This document shows positions 8,611 to 18,363 of a stretch of DNA of 64,000 nucleotides, one piece after another. The DNA is taken from NCBI RefSeq assembly GCF_000717175.1, contig NZ_JNYD01000004.1:248001-312000 (forward strand). The letters are read 5' to 3'. This stretch comes from Pseudonocardia autotrophica. GTDB lineage: Bacteria > Actinomycetota > Actinomycetes > Mycobacteriales > Pseudonocardiaceae. The position numbers and the translations under genes were made by a program. Position 1 is the first letter of the stretch. The number at the start of each line of letters is the position of its first letter. The notes under the pieces are model-generated. The model was not told where the DNA came from. It was given only the letters and a program-made list of their open reading frames with translations, and ran no database searches.

Positions 8611-9204
8611 TCAGTTCAGCCCGATCTCCACGGGGAAGGTGGAGAGCAGGGCCAGTGGCGCGCCCTGGCGGCGCAGCACCCGGCCCCAGAGGTCGGCGTG
8701 CCGGTCGGTGGTGACGTCGTCGGGCAGGCCCGGGACCACGAACCAGTCCCCGCGCGCGATCTCCCCGGCGAGCTGTCCGGAGTCCCAGCCCGAGTACCCG
8801 GCGAACACCCGCAGCCCCCGGACCTGCGAGGCGACGGCCGCCGGCTCGCTGTCCAGGTCAACGAGCACGACCGGCCCGTTCACCCCGACGACGCCCTCGA
8901 CCCCGTCGGGCCGATGGCCCGGCCGCAGGCTGGCCAGACAGAGCGCGGTGGTGCCGTCGACCGGCCCGCCGACGAAGACGGTGCCGGGACCGGAGGCCAG
9001 CGCCGCCCAGCGGGGGAGGACGTCCCGCACCGAGGCCTCGGACGGCCGGTTGAGCACCACGCCGAGGCTGCCGTGCTCCCGGTGCTCGACGAGGTAGACG
9101 ACGGTGCGGGAGAAGTTGGGATCGGTGAGGTTGGGTGCGGCCACCAGAAGGGTGCCCGGTCCGACCGGAGCGGTGGCCTGCCTGCCGGGGCGGTCGTCCC
9201 TCAC
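8611..9204 (-). CDS. YqgE/AlgH family protein (UPF0301)
   Basis: A 197-residue protein with the family hallmarks: GTLLVAAPNLTDPNFSRTVVYLVEH near the start, GSLGVVLNRPSE, then FVGGPVDG and the FAGYSGWDSGQL segment. The fold is known from structures but the biochemical role is not. The GTG start at 9204 is leaderless: read on the minus strand, GAATAT lies six bases upstream. Its promoter is back to back with the leaderless promoter of the MFS gene, only 43 bases between the two start codons. Confidence 0.9.
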   Translation of the reverse strand: MRDDRPGRQATAPVGPGTLLVAAPNLTDPNFSRTVVYLVEHREHGSLGVVLNRPSEASVRDVLPRWAALASGPGTVFVGGPVDGTTALCLASLRPGHRPDGVEGVVGVNGPVVLVDLDSEPAAVASQVRGLRVFAGYSGWDSGQLAGEIARGDWFVVPGLPDDVTTDRHADLWGRVLRRQGAPLALLSTFPVEIGLN

Positions 9205-9247
9205 TCACCCATATTCGCACCCCCGCCCCGGGACGTACGCTCCACCC

Positions 9248-10564
9248 GTGTCCGTCCCAAACCCCGCTCCGCCCCTGACGCCGGCGGCGGGGAACGCGGC
9301 CGCCGTGAAGGTGGGCGTCCGCGCACTGATGCGGGGCCGCGGTTTCCGCAGGCTGCTGCTGTCGCGGGTTCCGGCCCAGTGGGGGGACGGGTTCTTCCAG
9401 GCCGCGCTGGGCGGCGCGGTGCTGTTCAACCCGGAGCGCCAGGCCGATCCGCTCGCGGTGGCGGCCGGGCTCGCGGTGATGTTGCTGCCGTACTCGTTCA
9501 TCGGGCCCTTCGCCGGCGCGCTGCTCGACCGCTGGGACCGCCGCCGGGTGCTGCTCCTGGCGAACCTGCTGCGCGGGGTGCTGATCGCGATCGTCGCCGT
9601 GGCGGTCGGGACCGGGGTGGCGGGCGCGCCGCTCTACCTCGGCGCGCTCGCCGTCGTCGGGGTGAGCCGGTTCGTGGGGGCGGGGCTGTCCGCGGCGCTG
9701 CCGCACGTCGTCGAGCCGCGCAACCTCGTCGAGGCCAACGTCGTGGCGTCGACCGCCGGGGCCGCCTCGGCCGCGCTGGGCGGGGCCATGGCGATCGGCG
9801 TCCGGGAGCTGGTCGGGGCGGGCGATGCCGGCTCCGGGGTGACCACGGCGTTCGCGATCGTCGGCTCGCTCCTCGCGGCCCTCGCGGCGGCCGGGTTCGC
9901 CCGGGGCGTGCTCGGGCCGGACGGGACCGAGGCGCGCAGCCGGATCGCCGCCGTCGCGCGCGGGTGGCTGGACGGCGCCCGCGCGGTGGTGCGGGTCCCC
10001 ACGGCCAGTGCCGCGTTCTGCGCCGTCGGCGCGCACCGGCTGGCCTTCGGCATGAGCACGCTGCTGTCGCTGCTGCTCTTCCGCTACGCGTTCCACGACG
10101 CCGGTGTCTGGCGGGCCGGGCTGGCGGGGGTCGGGCAGGTCGTGATGGCCGCCGGCGCCGGCGTCGGTGTGGCGGCGCTGCTCACGCCGTGGCTCACCCA
10201 CCGCCTCGGCCGCGCGACCACGATCCGGACGGGCCTCGTCGTCGCGGCGCTGGCGCAGGTCGGGGTCGCCGCCGTCACGACGATCCCGACGGTGCTGGCC
10301 GCGGCCTTCGTGCTCAGCACCGCCGGTCAGGTGGTGAAGCTGTGCGCCGACGCGGCCATCCAGCAGGAGACGGCCGACGAGGCCCGCGGCCGGGTCTTCG
10401 CCCTCTACGACGCGCTGTTCAACACCTGCTACGTCGTGGCCGTGGCCGCGGCGGCCCTCCTCGCCCCGCCCGACGGGAACTTCCCGTGGCTGCTCGGCTC
10501 GGCCGCCGTCGTCTACCTGCTGGGCCTCGCCGGGCACGAGGCACAGCTGCGCCGGCGCACCTGA
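9248..10564 (+). CDS. MFS transporter
   Basis: A 438-residue integral membrane protein with about twelve hydrophobic segments. The loop RWDRRRVLL between segments 2 and 3 is the MFS motif A region (DRWDRR). The central loop near residues 225-255 is hydrophilic and basic. Substrate unknown; the family includes drug and metabolite exporters. GTG 9248 is leaderless with TACGCT at 9236-9241. It converges on the CCA-adding enzyme gene, 16 bases away. Confidence 0.8.
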   Translation: MSVPNPAPPLTPAAGNAAAVKVGVRALMRGRGFRRLLLSRVPAQWGDGFFQAALGGAVLFNPERQADPLAVAAGLAVMLLPYSFIGPFAGALLDRWDRRRVLLLANLLRGVLIAIVAVAVGTGVAGAPLYLGALAVVGVSRFVGAGLSAALPHVVEPRNLVEANVVASTAGAASAALGGAMAIGVRELVGAGDAGSGVTTAFAIVGSLLAALAAAGFARGVLGPDGTEARSRIAAVARGWLDGARAVVRVPTASAAFCAVGAHRLAFGMSTLLSLLLFRYAFHDAGVWRAGLAGVGQVVMAAGAGVGVAALLTPWLTHRLGRATTIRTGLVVAALAQVGVAAVTTIPTVLAAAFVLSTAGQVVKLCADAAIQQETADEARGRVFALYDALFNTCYVVAVAAAALLAPPDGNFPWLLGSAAVVYLLGLAGHEAQLRRRT

Positions 10565-10580
10565 CGCCCGCGCCGATCCC

Positions 10581-12062
10581 TCAGAGGTTCTCGGCGGCCC
10601 ACCGGCGCAGCTCGGCCTCGGCCTGCTCCGCGCTCATCGGCCCGTTCTCCATCCGCAGCGCGAGCAGGTGCTTGTAGGCCCTGCCGACCTGCGGGCCCGG
10701 CGGGATGCCGAGGATCTGCATGATCGCGTTGCCGTCGAGGTCGGGCCGGATGGCGTCGAGCTCCTCCTGCTTGCGCAGCTCGGCGATCCGGTCCTCGAGC
10801 GAGTCGTACGAGCGCTGCAGCGCCGCGGCCCGCCGCCGGTTACGGGTGGTGCAGTCGGAGCGGACGAGCGCGTGCAGCCGGTCGAGCAACGGCCCGGCGT
10901 CGGCGACGTACCGGCGCACGGCCGAGTCCGTCCACTCGCCCTTGCCGTACCCGTGGAACCGCAGGTGCAGGTAGACGAGCTGGCTGACGTCGTCGACCAC
11001 GTGCTTCGGGTAGCGCAGGTCGCGGAGCCGCTTGCGGACCATCTTCGCGCCGACCACCTCGTGGTGGTGGAAGCTCACCCGGCCGTCCGGCTCCTTGCGC
11101 CGGGTCGGCGGCTTGCCGACGTCGTGCAGCAGGGCCGCGAGGCGCAGCACCAGGTCGGGCTTCTCCTCCCGCTCGATCGCCTGCTCCATGACGACGAGCG
11201 AGTGCGTGTAGACGTCCTTGTGCTGCATGTGCTCGTCGATCGCGAGCCGCATCGCCGGCACCTCGGGCACCACGTACTCGGCCAACCCGGTGTCGACCAG
11301 CAGCTCGATCCCGCGCCGCGGGTGCGCGCCGAGCAGCAGCTTGGAGAACTCGGCCTGGATCCGCTCCTTGGTGATCCGGGTGAGCTCGCCGGCCATCGCC
11401 GACATCGCGGAGGTGACCCGCGCGGCCGGGGTGAACCCGAGCTGGGAGACGAACCGGGCGGCCCGCAGCATCCGCAGCGGGTCGTCGGCGAAGGACTCCT
11501 GTGGCGCGGCCGGGGTGTCGAGGACCCCGGCGGCCAGCGCGGCGAGGCCGCCGTAGGGGTCGACGAACCGGCGGTCGCCGGGCGCGGTGTGCACCTCGAC
11601 GGCCATCGCGTTCACGGTGAAGTCGCGGCGGACCAGGTCGCCCTCGAGCGAGTCCCCGAACCGGACGAGCGGCTTGCGGCCGACGCGGTCGTAGGCGTCG
11701 GCCCGGAAGGTCGTGATCTCGAGGGTGTCGTCGCCGCGGCGCACGCCGACGGTCCCGAACTCGATGCCGGTGTCCCAGGTCGCGTCCGCCCAGCCGGCGA
11801 CGATCTCGAGGATGCGCTCGGGCCGGGCGTCGGTGGTGAAGTCCAGGTCCGCGCCGCCGCGGCGGAGCAGGGCGTCGCGGACGCTGCCGCCGACGAGGTA
11901 GAGCGTGTGCCCGGCCGCACGGAAGCGGTCGCCGAGCTCGTCGGCGACGGCGGGGATGTCGAGCAGCTCCACGAGCGCATTCTCCTGGGCGCGCCGGAGT
12001 GCGTCCGGCCGATCCGGTGCCGCGGCCACGGCGGTACCGGAGATCACGAGCGGGGAAGACAC
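10581..12062 (-). CDS. pcnA: CCA tRNA nucleotidyltransferase
   Basis: A 493-residue class II CCA-adding enzyme, which builds or repairs the 3' CCA of tRNAs. The head domain has LYLVGGSVRDALL and the metal-binding DLDFTTDA; RRDFTVNAMAV and DPLRMLRAARF follow. A C-terminal HD-type domain contains LLHDVGKP and HHHEVVGA. GTG 12062 (VSSPLV) is preferred to the upstream ATG 12137: TACACT lies eight bases before it on the minus strand and the extra 25 residues are unlike the family. The divergent NUDIX gene starts 128 bases away, the order seen in mycobacteria and relatives. Confidence 0.92.
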   Translation of the reverse strand: MSSPLVISGTAVAAAPDRPDALRRAQENALVELLDIPAVADELGDRFRAAGHTLYLVGGSVRDALLRRGGADLDFTTDARPERILEIVAGWADATWDTGIEFGTVGVRRGDDTLEITTFRADAYDRVGRKPLVRFGDSLEGDLVRRDFTVNAMAVEVHTAPGDRRFVDPYGGLAALAAGVLDTPAAPQESFADDPLRMLRAARFVSQLGFTPAARVTSAMSAMAGELTRITKERIQAEFSKLLLGAHPRRGIELLVDTGLAEYVVPEVPAMRLAIDEHMQHKDVYTHSLVVMEQAIEREEKPDLVLRLAALLHDVGKPPTRRKEPDGRVSFHHHEVVGAKMVRKRLRDLRYPKHVVDDVSQLVYLHLRFHGYGKGEWTDSAVRRYVADAGPLLDRLHALVRSDCTTRNRRRAAALQRSYDSLEDRIAELRKQEELDAIRPDLDGNAIMQILGIPPGPQVGRAYKHLLALRMENGPMSAEQAEAELRRWAAENL

Positions 12063-12189
12063 GGCGGGCCAGTGTAGGCGGCGCCCGTGGGCGCCGCCCG
12101 GGGGATCCGACGGCGGGACGAACGGGGCGTGACGCACGCGCGTCCTGCAGAACCCCGCCCCGGGACCGTCCCCTCGTTACCATCGCCAC

Positions 12190-12684
12190 ATGTCCTCCTC
12201 CCGCGGCCGCTCAGGGGGGCGCCGCGCGGGGAGGCCCGCCGACCGGCGCCGTCGCCTGCGGACGGTCGACGAGACGTCCGCGGGTGGCCTCGTCGTCGAC
12301 CACGAGCTGGGCCGCGCGGCCGTGATCGGCCGTCTGGACCGCCGCGGCCGGCTCCTGTGGTCCCTGCCGAAAGGGCACATCGAGGCCGGGGAGACCGCCG
12401 AGGAGGCGGCGGTGCGGGAGGTCGAGGAGGAGACCGGCATCATCGGGCGCGTGGTCGCACCGCTGGGCACGATCGACTTCTGGTTCGTCGCCGAGGACCG
12501 CCGGGTGCACAAGACCGTGCACCACTTCCTGATGCGGGCCCTCGGCGGCGACCTGTGCGACGACGACGTCGAGGTCGCCGAGGTCGCGTGGGTGCCGCTC
12601 GGGGAGCTGGAGGGCCGGCTCGCCTACGCCGACGAGCGACGGTTGATCCGGCGGGCGACCGAACTGCTGGAGGAGACCGCGTGA
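12190..12684 (+). CDS. NUDIX hydrolase
   Basis: A 164-residue NUDIX protein with a complete Nudix box at about residues 62-84, from [13 protein letters not shown] through REVEEETGI. The first 25 residues are a basic, probably disordered extension. ATG 12190 is leaderless (TACCAT at 12178-12183). The stop overlaps the start of the DUF6049 gene by four bases (GTGA at 12681-12684). In mycobacteria the same order pcnA / NUDIX / DUF6049 / murJ is conserved, linking the gene to the envelope block by position only. Confidence 0.9.
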   Translation: MSSSRGRSGGRRAGRPADRRRRLRTVDETSAGGLVVDHELGRAAVIGRLDRRGRLLWSLPKGHIEAGETAEEAAVREVEEETGIIGRVVAPLGTIDFWFVAEDRRVHKTVHHFLMRALGGDLCDDDVEVAEVAWVPLGELEGRLAYADERRLIRRATELLEETA

Positions 12685-15158
12685 GAGCGGTCGCGGCGGC
12701 CGCCGCGATCCTCACCCTGCTCGCGACCCTGGTCGGGGCGGCGGCGGGGACGGCCGCGGCGCAGCCCGACGCGCCCCCGGCCGCGGACACCGGCCTGCGT
12801 CTCGACGTCACGGCCGCCTCGCCCCGCGTCGTCACCGCGGACGGGCCCGCGACCCTGACCCTCACCGGCACGCTGACCAACACCGGGTCGAGCCCGGTGA
12901 CCGGCCTCGGCGCCCGCGTCCAGCGCAGCGACCCGCTGCGCAGCGAGGCCGCGGTGCGCGAGGCCCTGGCCGGCGACGACGCCGCCGACGCCGTCACCCC
13001 CGTCTTCACCGACCTGCCCGACCTGGCCGCCGGCGCGTCCGAGCCGGTCACGCTCTCGGTGCCGCTCACCGGTCCGCCCACCTCGTCGCTGGCCCTGGCC
13101 CGCACGGGGGTGCACGCCCTGCTGGTCAACGTCAACGGCACCCGGGACGGCCTCCGGTCCCGGATGGCGGCGGTGCGCCTGCTGCTGCCGGTGCTCTCGC
13201 TGCCCTGGGGCGCCCCGGCGGGACCGGCCGCGCCACCGACCGGCTCGACGCCGTTCACGCTGCTCTATCCGATGGTCGAGCCGCCGCGGCGGCTGCCGAC
13301 CGTGCCCGGCGAGCCGGTCACCCTCACCGACGACGGCCTCGCCGCCTCGTTCGCCCCCGGCGGCCGGCTCGCCGGCCTGGTCGAGGCGCTGGCCGCCCGC
13401 GCCCCCGTCGGCTCGCCGCTGCGGGCCGGGCTGTGCGTCGCGATCGACCCGGACCTCGTCGAGACGGCCGCGCAGATGGCCGACGGCTACCAGGTGCGCG
13501 CCCCGGACGGGACCGTCACGCCGGGGGCCGGCGCCGACGCGGCCCGGGCCTGGCTCGCCCGGCTCTCCGCCACCCTGCGGGGCAGCTGCGTGCTCGCCCT
13601 CGCGCAGGACGACGCCGACCTGGTCGCCCTGGTCCGGTCCGGCGCGTCGGACCTCGCCCGGCGGGCCGTCGACGACGGCCGGCAGCTCACCGGGCGGCTG
13701 CTCGGGACGCCGGTGCTCGCCGACACCGTCTGGCCGGTCGACGGGGCACTCGACGAGGCCACCCTGGCGGACGTGGGCCAGGCCGGCGACGGGTCGTCGG
13801 CCGCCGTGCTCTCCGCCGACTCGGTCGAGCAGCCCGGCGCCACGCAGGTCTCCGGCGTCGTCCCGCTGGCCGACCCGACCGCGGGCGGCACGTCGACGGT
13901 CGGGGTGCTCACCGACCCGCTGCTGACCCTCGCGGCCGGCGGCAGCAGCGCGTCGACCACCAGCACCAGCCCGGCCGGCGGTCCCGGGGCCCTCGGGACG
14001 CAGGACGCGCTCGGCGCGCTCGCCTTCCGGGCACTGTCCGGCGCCCGCGCCGGCGGGCCGCTGGTCCTCGCCCCGCCGCACCGGTGGGCGATCGACGGCC
14101 GCGGCGCGGACACCCTGCTCGACGGCGCGTCCCGACTGATCACGGCCGGGCTGGCCGAGCCGCGCGCGCTCGGGGCCTCGGTCGCGGCGGGCGCCCCGCC
14201 CGGGGCGAATCGGCGGCGGCTCACCTACCCCGTGCGGATGGGGGCACTAGAGATCCCGCCTGCGGTCGTCGCCTCGGTGGCCGAGGACCGCGACGACGTC
14301 GAGCGGCTGCGGGCGGCCGCCGACTACGAGACGGGTGTCGGGGCGCCGCCGGAGCAGGTCTTCGACCCCCTGCTGCGCGGGATGCTGCGCGCGGTCTCCG
14401 GCTGGTGGCGCGGCGACCCGGCCGCGGCCCGGGTGCAGGCCGGCCTGGTCGGGACGCGGATCGACGAGCTGGTCGGCTCGGTGCGGGTGCTGGAGCCGCC
14501 GGGGCCGTTCTCGCTGGGTACACGGGACGCTCCGGTGCCGTTGACCGTGGCCAACGGACTTCCCATCACGATGACGGTCAGGGTGGAGCTGGCCAGCACG
14601 GCCGGGCTGCGGGTCGCCCCGATCCCGGTGCAGCGCGTGCCCCCACTCGGCCGGGTGCAGGTCCGGGTCAGCGCCGAGGTGCTGCGCGCGGGGCAGTTCA
14701 CCGTCGAGGCCTCGGTCCGCACGCCGGACGGCGGCGCGCTCGGCGAGCCGACCCGGCTGCAGGTCCGCTCGACGGTCTACGGCACCGTCACGATCTGGCT
14801 CACCGCGGTCGCCGGCGTGCTGCTCGTGCTGCTCGCCGCCCGTCGGATCGTCCGGCGGATCCGGGGCGACCGGTCAGGTCCGGACGGGGGAACCGGACCG
14901 CACGGAACCGGCACGGGCCCGCCGACCGGGCCCGTCCGACCTCCGGTCCCGGTGCGCGCGCCGCACGGCGGACCGCCGGCCGGCCCCGCGGCCGGAGTGC
15001 CCGAGTCGCCGGTCACGGGCGGTCCGGAAGGTCCCCGACCTGCGGTTCGTCCCGGCGAGCGGCCGGCGGGAACGTCCGTCGGGTCCGCGGAGTTCCCGCC
15101 CGGACTCCCGCGCGCGTCACGGCGCGGGGTGACCGCGCCGGACGGCGATCTGCCGTAG
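12681..15158 (+). CDS. DUF6049 secreted, membrane-anchored protein
   Basis: An 825-residue protein of the family represented by Rv3909 of M. tuberculosis. A signal peptide is at residues 1-30, followed by a large extracytoplasmic region opening with a beta-sandwich-like segment ([18 protein letters not shown]). A single C-terminal membrane helix ([18 protein letters not shown], about residues 704-722) leads to a basic stop-transfer patch and a Pro/Gly-rich cytoplasmic tail of about 95 residues. No catalytic motif is recognised. The start overlaps the NUDIX stop, so the two are coupled. The next gene downstream should be murJ but is the pseudokinase. Confidence 0.88.
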   Translation: MRAVAAAAAILTLLATLVGAAAGTAAAQPDAPPAADTGLRLDVTAASPRVVTADGPATLTLTGTLTNTGSSPVTGLGARVQRSDPLRSEAAVREALAGDDAADAVTPVFTDLPDLAAGASEPVTLSVPLTGPPTSSLALARTGVHALLVNVNGTRDGLRSRMAAVRLLLPVLSLPWGAPAGPAAPPTGSTPFTLLYPMVEPPRRLPTVPGEPVTLTDDGLAASFAPGGRLAGLVEALAARAPVGSPLRAGLCVAIDPDLVETAAQMADGYQVRAPDGTVTPGAGADAARAWLARLSATLRGSCVLALAQDDADLVALVRSGASDLARRAVDDGRQLTGRLLGTPVLADTVWPVDGALDEATLADVGQAGDGSSAAVLSADSVEQPGATQVSGVVPLADPTAGGTSTVGVLTDPLLTLAAGGSSASTTSTSPAGGPGALGTQDALGALAFRALSGARAGGPLVLAPPHRWAIDGRGADTLLDGASRLITAGLAEPRALGASVAAGAPPGANRRRLTYPVRMGALEIPPAVVASVAEDRDDVERLRAAADYETGVGAPPEQVFDPLLRGMLRAVSGWWRGDPAAARVQAGLVGTRIDELVGSVRVLEPPGPFSLGTRDAPVPLTVANGLPITMTVRVELASTAGLRVAPIPVQRVPPLGRVQVRVSAEVLRAGQFTVEASVRTPDGGALGEPTRLQVRSTVYGTVTIWLTAVAGVLLVLLAARRIVRRIRGDRSGPDGGTGPHGTGTGPPTGPVRPPVPVRAPHGGPPAGPAAGVPESPVTGGPEGPRPAVRPGERPAGTSVGSAEFPPGLPRASRRGVTAPDGDLP

Positions 15159-15249
15159 GCTGACGACCTGGCGGCAGGGGGCAGACAGTCGCGCGTGGCG
15201 CACGGGGTGGAGGTCGCGACCGGTGAGCGGGCAGACGGAGGAGAGCCCT

Positions 15250-16983
15250 GTGCCCGGCCCGGGCACCGGTGCCACCGCATCCGCCGCATCCGTCACCTCG
15301 ACCACCGCCGCCGCACCCACGGTCCCCGGCACCGCGATCCCGAGCCCCGCCGTCCCGCCCGACGCGGCCACGGTCCGCTCGGTCCAGTCCGCGCCGCCGG
15401 TCAACGGCGCTTCGCTCGGACGCGCCGAGAGCGCCGTCCGGTCCACGGCGGCGACCGGCCCCGGCACCGTCCTCGGCAACCGCTACCGGCTCGTCCTGCG
15501 CGTCGGTTCGGACCTCAGCGCGGGTGCCGAGTTCTGGCGGGCCGAGGACACGATCCTGCAGCGGGACGTCGGCGTCACCGTGCTGCGCCGGCTCCCCGCC
15601 GACGAGGCGGACGAGGACCCGGAGGGCACCGCCCGCGCCGGCGAGATGATCGTCCGTGCGCTGCGCTCCGGCGGTTTCGAGCACGCGGGCTGCGCCCGGC
15701 TGCTCGACGTCCTGGCCGCGGGCTCGCCCGGCGTCCCGTCGGACGTGCTCGGCGCGGCCGTCACCGAGTGGGTCGCCGAGCACAGCCTGACCGAGGCCGT
15801 CGCGGGCGGGCTGATCAAGCCGTTGCGCGCGGCCCGCATGGTCCAGCAGCTCGCCTCGGCCGCCGAGGAGGCGCACGGCCGGGGCCTGGTCCTCGGCACC
15901 GACCACCCGCAGCGGATCCGGGTCACCCGGGACGGGCGGGCGCAGGTCGCGTTCGTGCTGCCCCGGCCCGGCCTCACGCCCGAGGACGACGTCCGCGGGC
16001 TCGGCGCCGTCCTCTACACCCTGCTGACCTCGCGGTGGCCGCTGTCGGGCTCCGACGCCGCGCGCGCCGGCCTGCCCTCCCCGGAGCGGGACGAGCACGG
16101 CGCCCCGGTGCCGCCGTCGGCGCTGCGTCCCGGCGTGCCCGTCGAGCTCGACGCCGTCTGCACGGCCGCACTCGGGTCGCACGCCGTGGGGCCCGCCGTC
16201 GGTCGCGTGCACACCGCTGCCGCCGTGAAGCAGATGATCGGCGAGGTCGTGCTCGAGGACGACCGGGGCGCGATCTTCCCGCCGGAGCACGACGGCGTGC
16301 CCGCCGAGCCCGGCGACGTCTGGCAGAACAAGACGCGCAAGGCCACGCCGCAGGACCCGGACCGGCGGCGAAAGCTGCTGATCGGGCTGAGCGTGCTCGC
16401 CGCGGGTGTGCTCGTGGTGCTCGGGTACCTGGGTGTGCAGCTCGGCTCGATGTTCGGGGAGTCGAGCGGCCCGGCGATCGTCGTCGGTGACAACGCGGCG
16501 GCCGCACCCAACCCGACCGCCCCCGGTGGCCCCGCCGCGAGCGTGGCGGTCAGCGGCGTCTCGCTCGAGGTGTACGACCGCACCGGGGACCGGGACAACG
16601 CCGTCGACGTCGAGCGGGCGGTCGACGGGAACCCGACCACAAGCTGGTCGACCTTCACGTACAAGCAGCAGCTGCCGGCGCTCAAGCCGGGTGTGGGCCT
16701 GATGGCTTCCTTCGCCTCGGTGGAGCAGCTGTCCCGGATCACGGTCCAGTCGCCGAGCGCCGGGACGGTCGTCGAGATCCGGTCGGCGCCGTCGGCCGAC
16801 GCCGACCTCAAGGACACCCAGCTGCTGACCAGGCAGACCCTCACCACCGGCACCAGCACGATCTCGCTGGCCGACAGCCAGCCGACCCAGCACGTGCTGG
16901 TGTGGATCACCAAGCTCGGCGGCGGGGGCGACGCGAACGTGAGCCAGATCGACGAGCTCACCTTCTACCGCGCGGGCCTCTGA
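15250..16983 (+). CDS. Membrane-anchored pseudokinase with extracellular discoidin-like domain
   Basis: A 577-residue protein. After a low-complexity Ala/Thr/Pro leader, residues 75-330 have a protein-kinase fold pattern starting at LGNRYRLVLRVG, but the VAIK lysine, HRD and DFG motifs are missing, so it cannot be an ordinary kinase. A membrane helix follows (LIGLSVLAAGVLVVLGYLGV, about 377-396), then an extracellular domain with a discoidin-like pattern (VERAVDGNPTTSW). It matches the C-terminal half of M. tuberculosis Rv3910, where MurJ, pseudokinase and this domain are one chain; the phosphorylated pseudokinase there recruits FhaA. Here MurJ is absent from the locus. GTG 15250 is chosen for its GGAGGAGAG ribosome site at 15237-15245; GTG 15223 is an alternative. 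Confidence 0.85.
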   Translation: MPGPGTGATASAASVTSTTAAAPTVPGTAIPSPAVPPDAATVRSVQSAPPVNGASLGRAESAVRSTAATGPGTVLGNRYRLVLRVGSDLSAGAEFWRAEDTILQRDVGVTVLRRLPADEADEDPEGTARAGEMIVRALRSGGFEHAGCARLLDVLAAGSPGVPSDVLGAAVTEWVAEHSLTEAVAGGLIKPLRAARMVQQLASAAEEAHGRGLVLGTDHPQRIRVTRDGRAQVAFVLPRPGLTPEDDVRGLGAVLYTLLTSRWPLSGSDAARAGLPSPERDEHGAPVPPSALRPGVPVELDAVCTAALGSHAVGPAVGRVHTAAAVKQMIGEVVLEDDRGAIFPPEHDGVPAEPGDVWQNKTRKATPQDPDRRRKLLIGLSVLAAGVLVVLGYLGVQLGSMFGESSGPAIVVGDNAAAAPNPTAPGGPAASVAVSGVSLEVYDRTGDRDNAVDVERAVDGNPTTSWSTFTYKQQLPALKPGVGLMASFASVEQLSRITVQSPSAGTVVEIRSAPSADADLKDTQLLTRQTLTTGTSTISLADSQPTQHVLVWITKLGGGGDANVSQIDELTFYRAGL

Positions 16984-17063
16984 GGAGGCTGCTGAAGTCA
17001 CTCCTGTGAACGGTTGCGCCGTTCCGGACCACGCGGGGGCACCCGGCTCCTAGCGTCCGCCGC

Positions 17064-17618
17064 GTGCCCCTGCTCGACGCGCGGTCCGACCTGCAGCTGC
17101 TGGAGGCGCACCGGTCCGGCGAGCGCCGCGCGTTCGACGAGCTGGTGCGCCGGCACGGCGACCGGCTGTGGGCGGTGGCGCTGCGGGTGCTCCGCGACCC
17201 GGAGGACGCCGCGGACGTCCTGCAGGACGCGCTCGAGTCGGCCTACCGCCGCTCGGCGGGCTTCCGCGGGGAGGCGTCGGTGAGCACGTGGCTGCACCGG
17301 ATCGTGGTGAACAAGTGCGTCGACCGGATCCGGTACGACCGCGCGCGGCCGCCCTCCGGGTACGGGGGCACCCACCGGGTGCCGGTCGGGCGCGATCCCG
17401 CCGAGGGCGCCACGACCCGGCTGGCGGTGCTCGACGCGCTGGCCCATCTGCCCGCCGACCAGCGCGTTCCCGTCGTTCTCGTCGATGTGATGGGATATCC
17501 CGTCGCCGACGTGGCGGCGATCCTGCAGGTGCCGGCGGGCACCGTGAAGAGTCGCTGCGCCCGCGGCCGGGTCCGGCTCGCCGGGCTGCTCGGGCACCTG
17601 CGGGAGGAGGGCGCATGA
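17064..17618 (+). CDS. sigM: ECF sigma factor, SigM type
   Basis: A 184-residue group 4 sigma factor. Region 2 spans FDELVRRHGDRLWAVALRVL and DAADVLQDALESAY; region 4 has LPADQRVPVVLVDVMGYPVADVAAIL and ends GTVKSRCARGRVRL. It directs RNA polymerase to a small stress regulon, and its position upstream of an anti-sigma gene, trxB and trxA matches sigM of mycobacteria and streptomycetes. GTG 17064 is leaderless, with TAGCGT at 17051-17056. A short hairpin (GAACGG 17008-17013, CCGTTC 17019-17024) separates it from the pseudokinase gene. The anti-sigma start overlaps its stop (ATGA). Confidence 0.92.
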   Translation: MPLLDARSDLQLLEAHRSGERRAFDELVRRHGDRLWAVALRVLRDPEDAADVLQDALESAYRRSAGFRGEASVSTWLHRIVVNKCVDRIRYDRARPPSGYGGTHRVPVGRDPAEGATTRLAVLDALAHLPADQRVPVVLVDVMGYPVADVAAILQVPAGTVKSRCARGRVRLAGLLGHLREEGA

Positions 17619-18268
17619 GCGGTCCGGAGGGGTTCGCGGCCGGTGGCGGCTGGCTCACCCGGTTGGCCGAGGCCGAGGCCGGTCTGCCCGACGAGGACGC
17701 GGCGAGCCGCGTGATCGCGGCGGCCGGACCGGGCAGCGACCGGGTGCTGGCCGCGCTCGCGACGACCCGCGCCGAACTGGCCGCCGTACCGCCGGTCCGC
17801 CTGCCCACCGCCGTCGCCGCGAGGCTGGCGGCGGGGTTCGACGCGCTGGACGACCCCGTGAGTGGCAATAGTCGTCATAGCGACGATTACCACTCACGAC
17901 GGGGTCCGCGGCGGCGTCCGCTCCTGCTCACGGCCGCGGCCGCCGCGCTGGTCGCCGTCGCGATCGTCGGGCCGTCCGCTCAGCCGGCGGGCGATGCGGT
18001 CGACCCCGCCTCCGCCGCCGCACGGGTGCTCGCGGAGGGCACCCTCGACGTCGGGGAGCTGCGGGAGCCGGCGGCCCTCGCGGCCTGCCTGGACCGCGCC
18101 GGCGCCGCGCCCGTTCGCGGCCCGCTCCTCGCCGGGCGCCCGGTCGTCGTCGAGGGGCGGCGGGGGACCCTGCTCGTGCTCGGCACGGGCGTGCTCGGCC
18201 GGGTGCGCGCCGTCGTCCCGGACGAGGGCTGCGGCGCGGTCCTGGCCGACCTCACCACGGGTGGGTGA
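17615..18268 (+). CDS. Anti-sigma factor for SigM, with inserted palindrome
   Basis: A 217-residue protein coupled to sigM by a four-base overlap. It has a cytoplasmic N-terminal region of about 90 residues, one membrane helix (LLLTAAAAALVAVAIVG, about 103-119) and an extracytoplasmic C-terminal domain with two Cys. This layout fits RsmA-type SigM anti-sigma factors; the canonical HxxxCxxC zinc site is not seen. Oddly, codons for SGNSRHSDDYHSR, just before the helix, are made by a 42-bp near-perfect palindrome (17857-17898). That stretch is Ser/Asp/His-rich and lower in GC than the rest, and looks like an in-frame insertion of a repeat element in the juxtamembrane linker. Confidence 0.82.
   Translation: MSGPEGFAAGGGWLTRLAEAEAGLPDEDAASRVIAAAGPGSDRVLAALATTRAELAAVPPVRLPTAVAARLAAGFDALDDPVSGNSRHSDDYHSRRGPRRRPLLLTAAAAALVAVAIVGPSAQPAGDAVDPASAAARVLAEGTLDVGELREPAALAACLDRAGAAPVRGPLLAGRPVVVEGRRGTLLVLGTGVLGRVRAVVPDEGCGAVLADLTTGG
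17857..17898. repeat. 42-bp imperfect palindrome inside the anti-sigma gene
   Basis: The arms begin CGTGAGTGG and end CCACTCACG (nine perfect pairs); the inner part pairs with four mismatched positions per arm. The outer flanks GACCCC and GGGGTC extend the dyad with a small bulge. The element is AT-richer than its host gene and keeps the reading frame. It looks like a REP- or MITE-like repeat. Confidence 0.8.
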
Positions 18269-18363
18269 CCGGAGCCACAGCCCTGCCGTGCGCCGCTCCG
18301 CCGGGGGAATGCCCGCTCCTAGGATCGTGTTGACTGGGCCGGAGAGCGGGAGGAGAGGCATCG

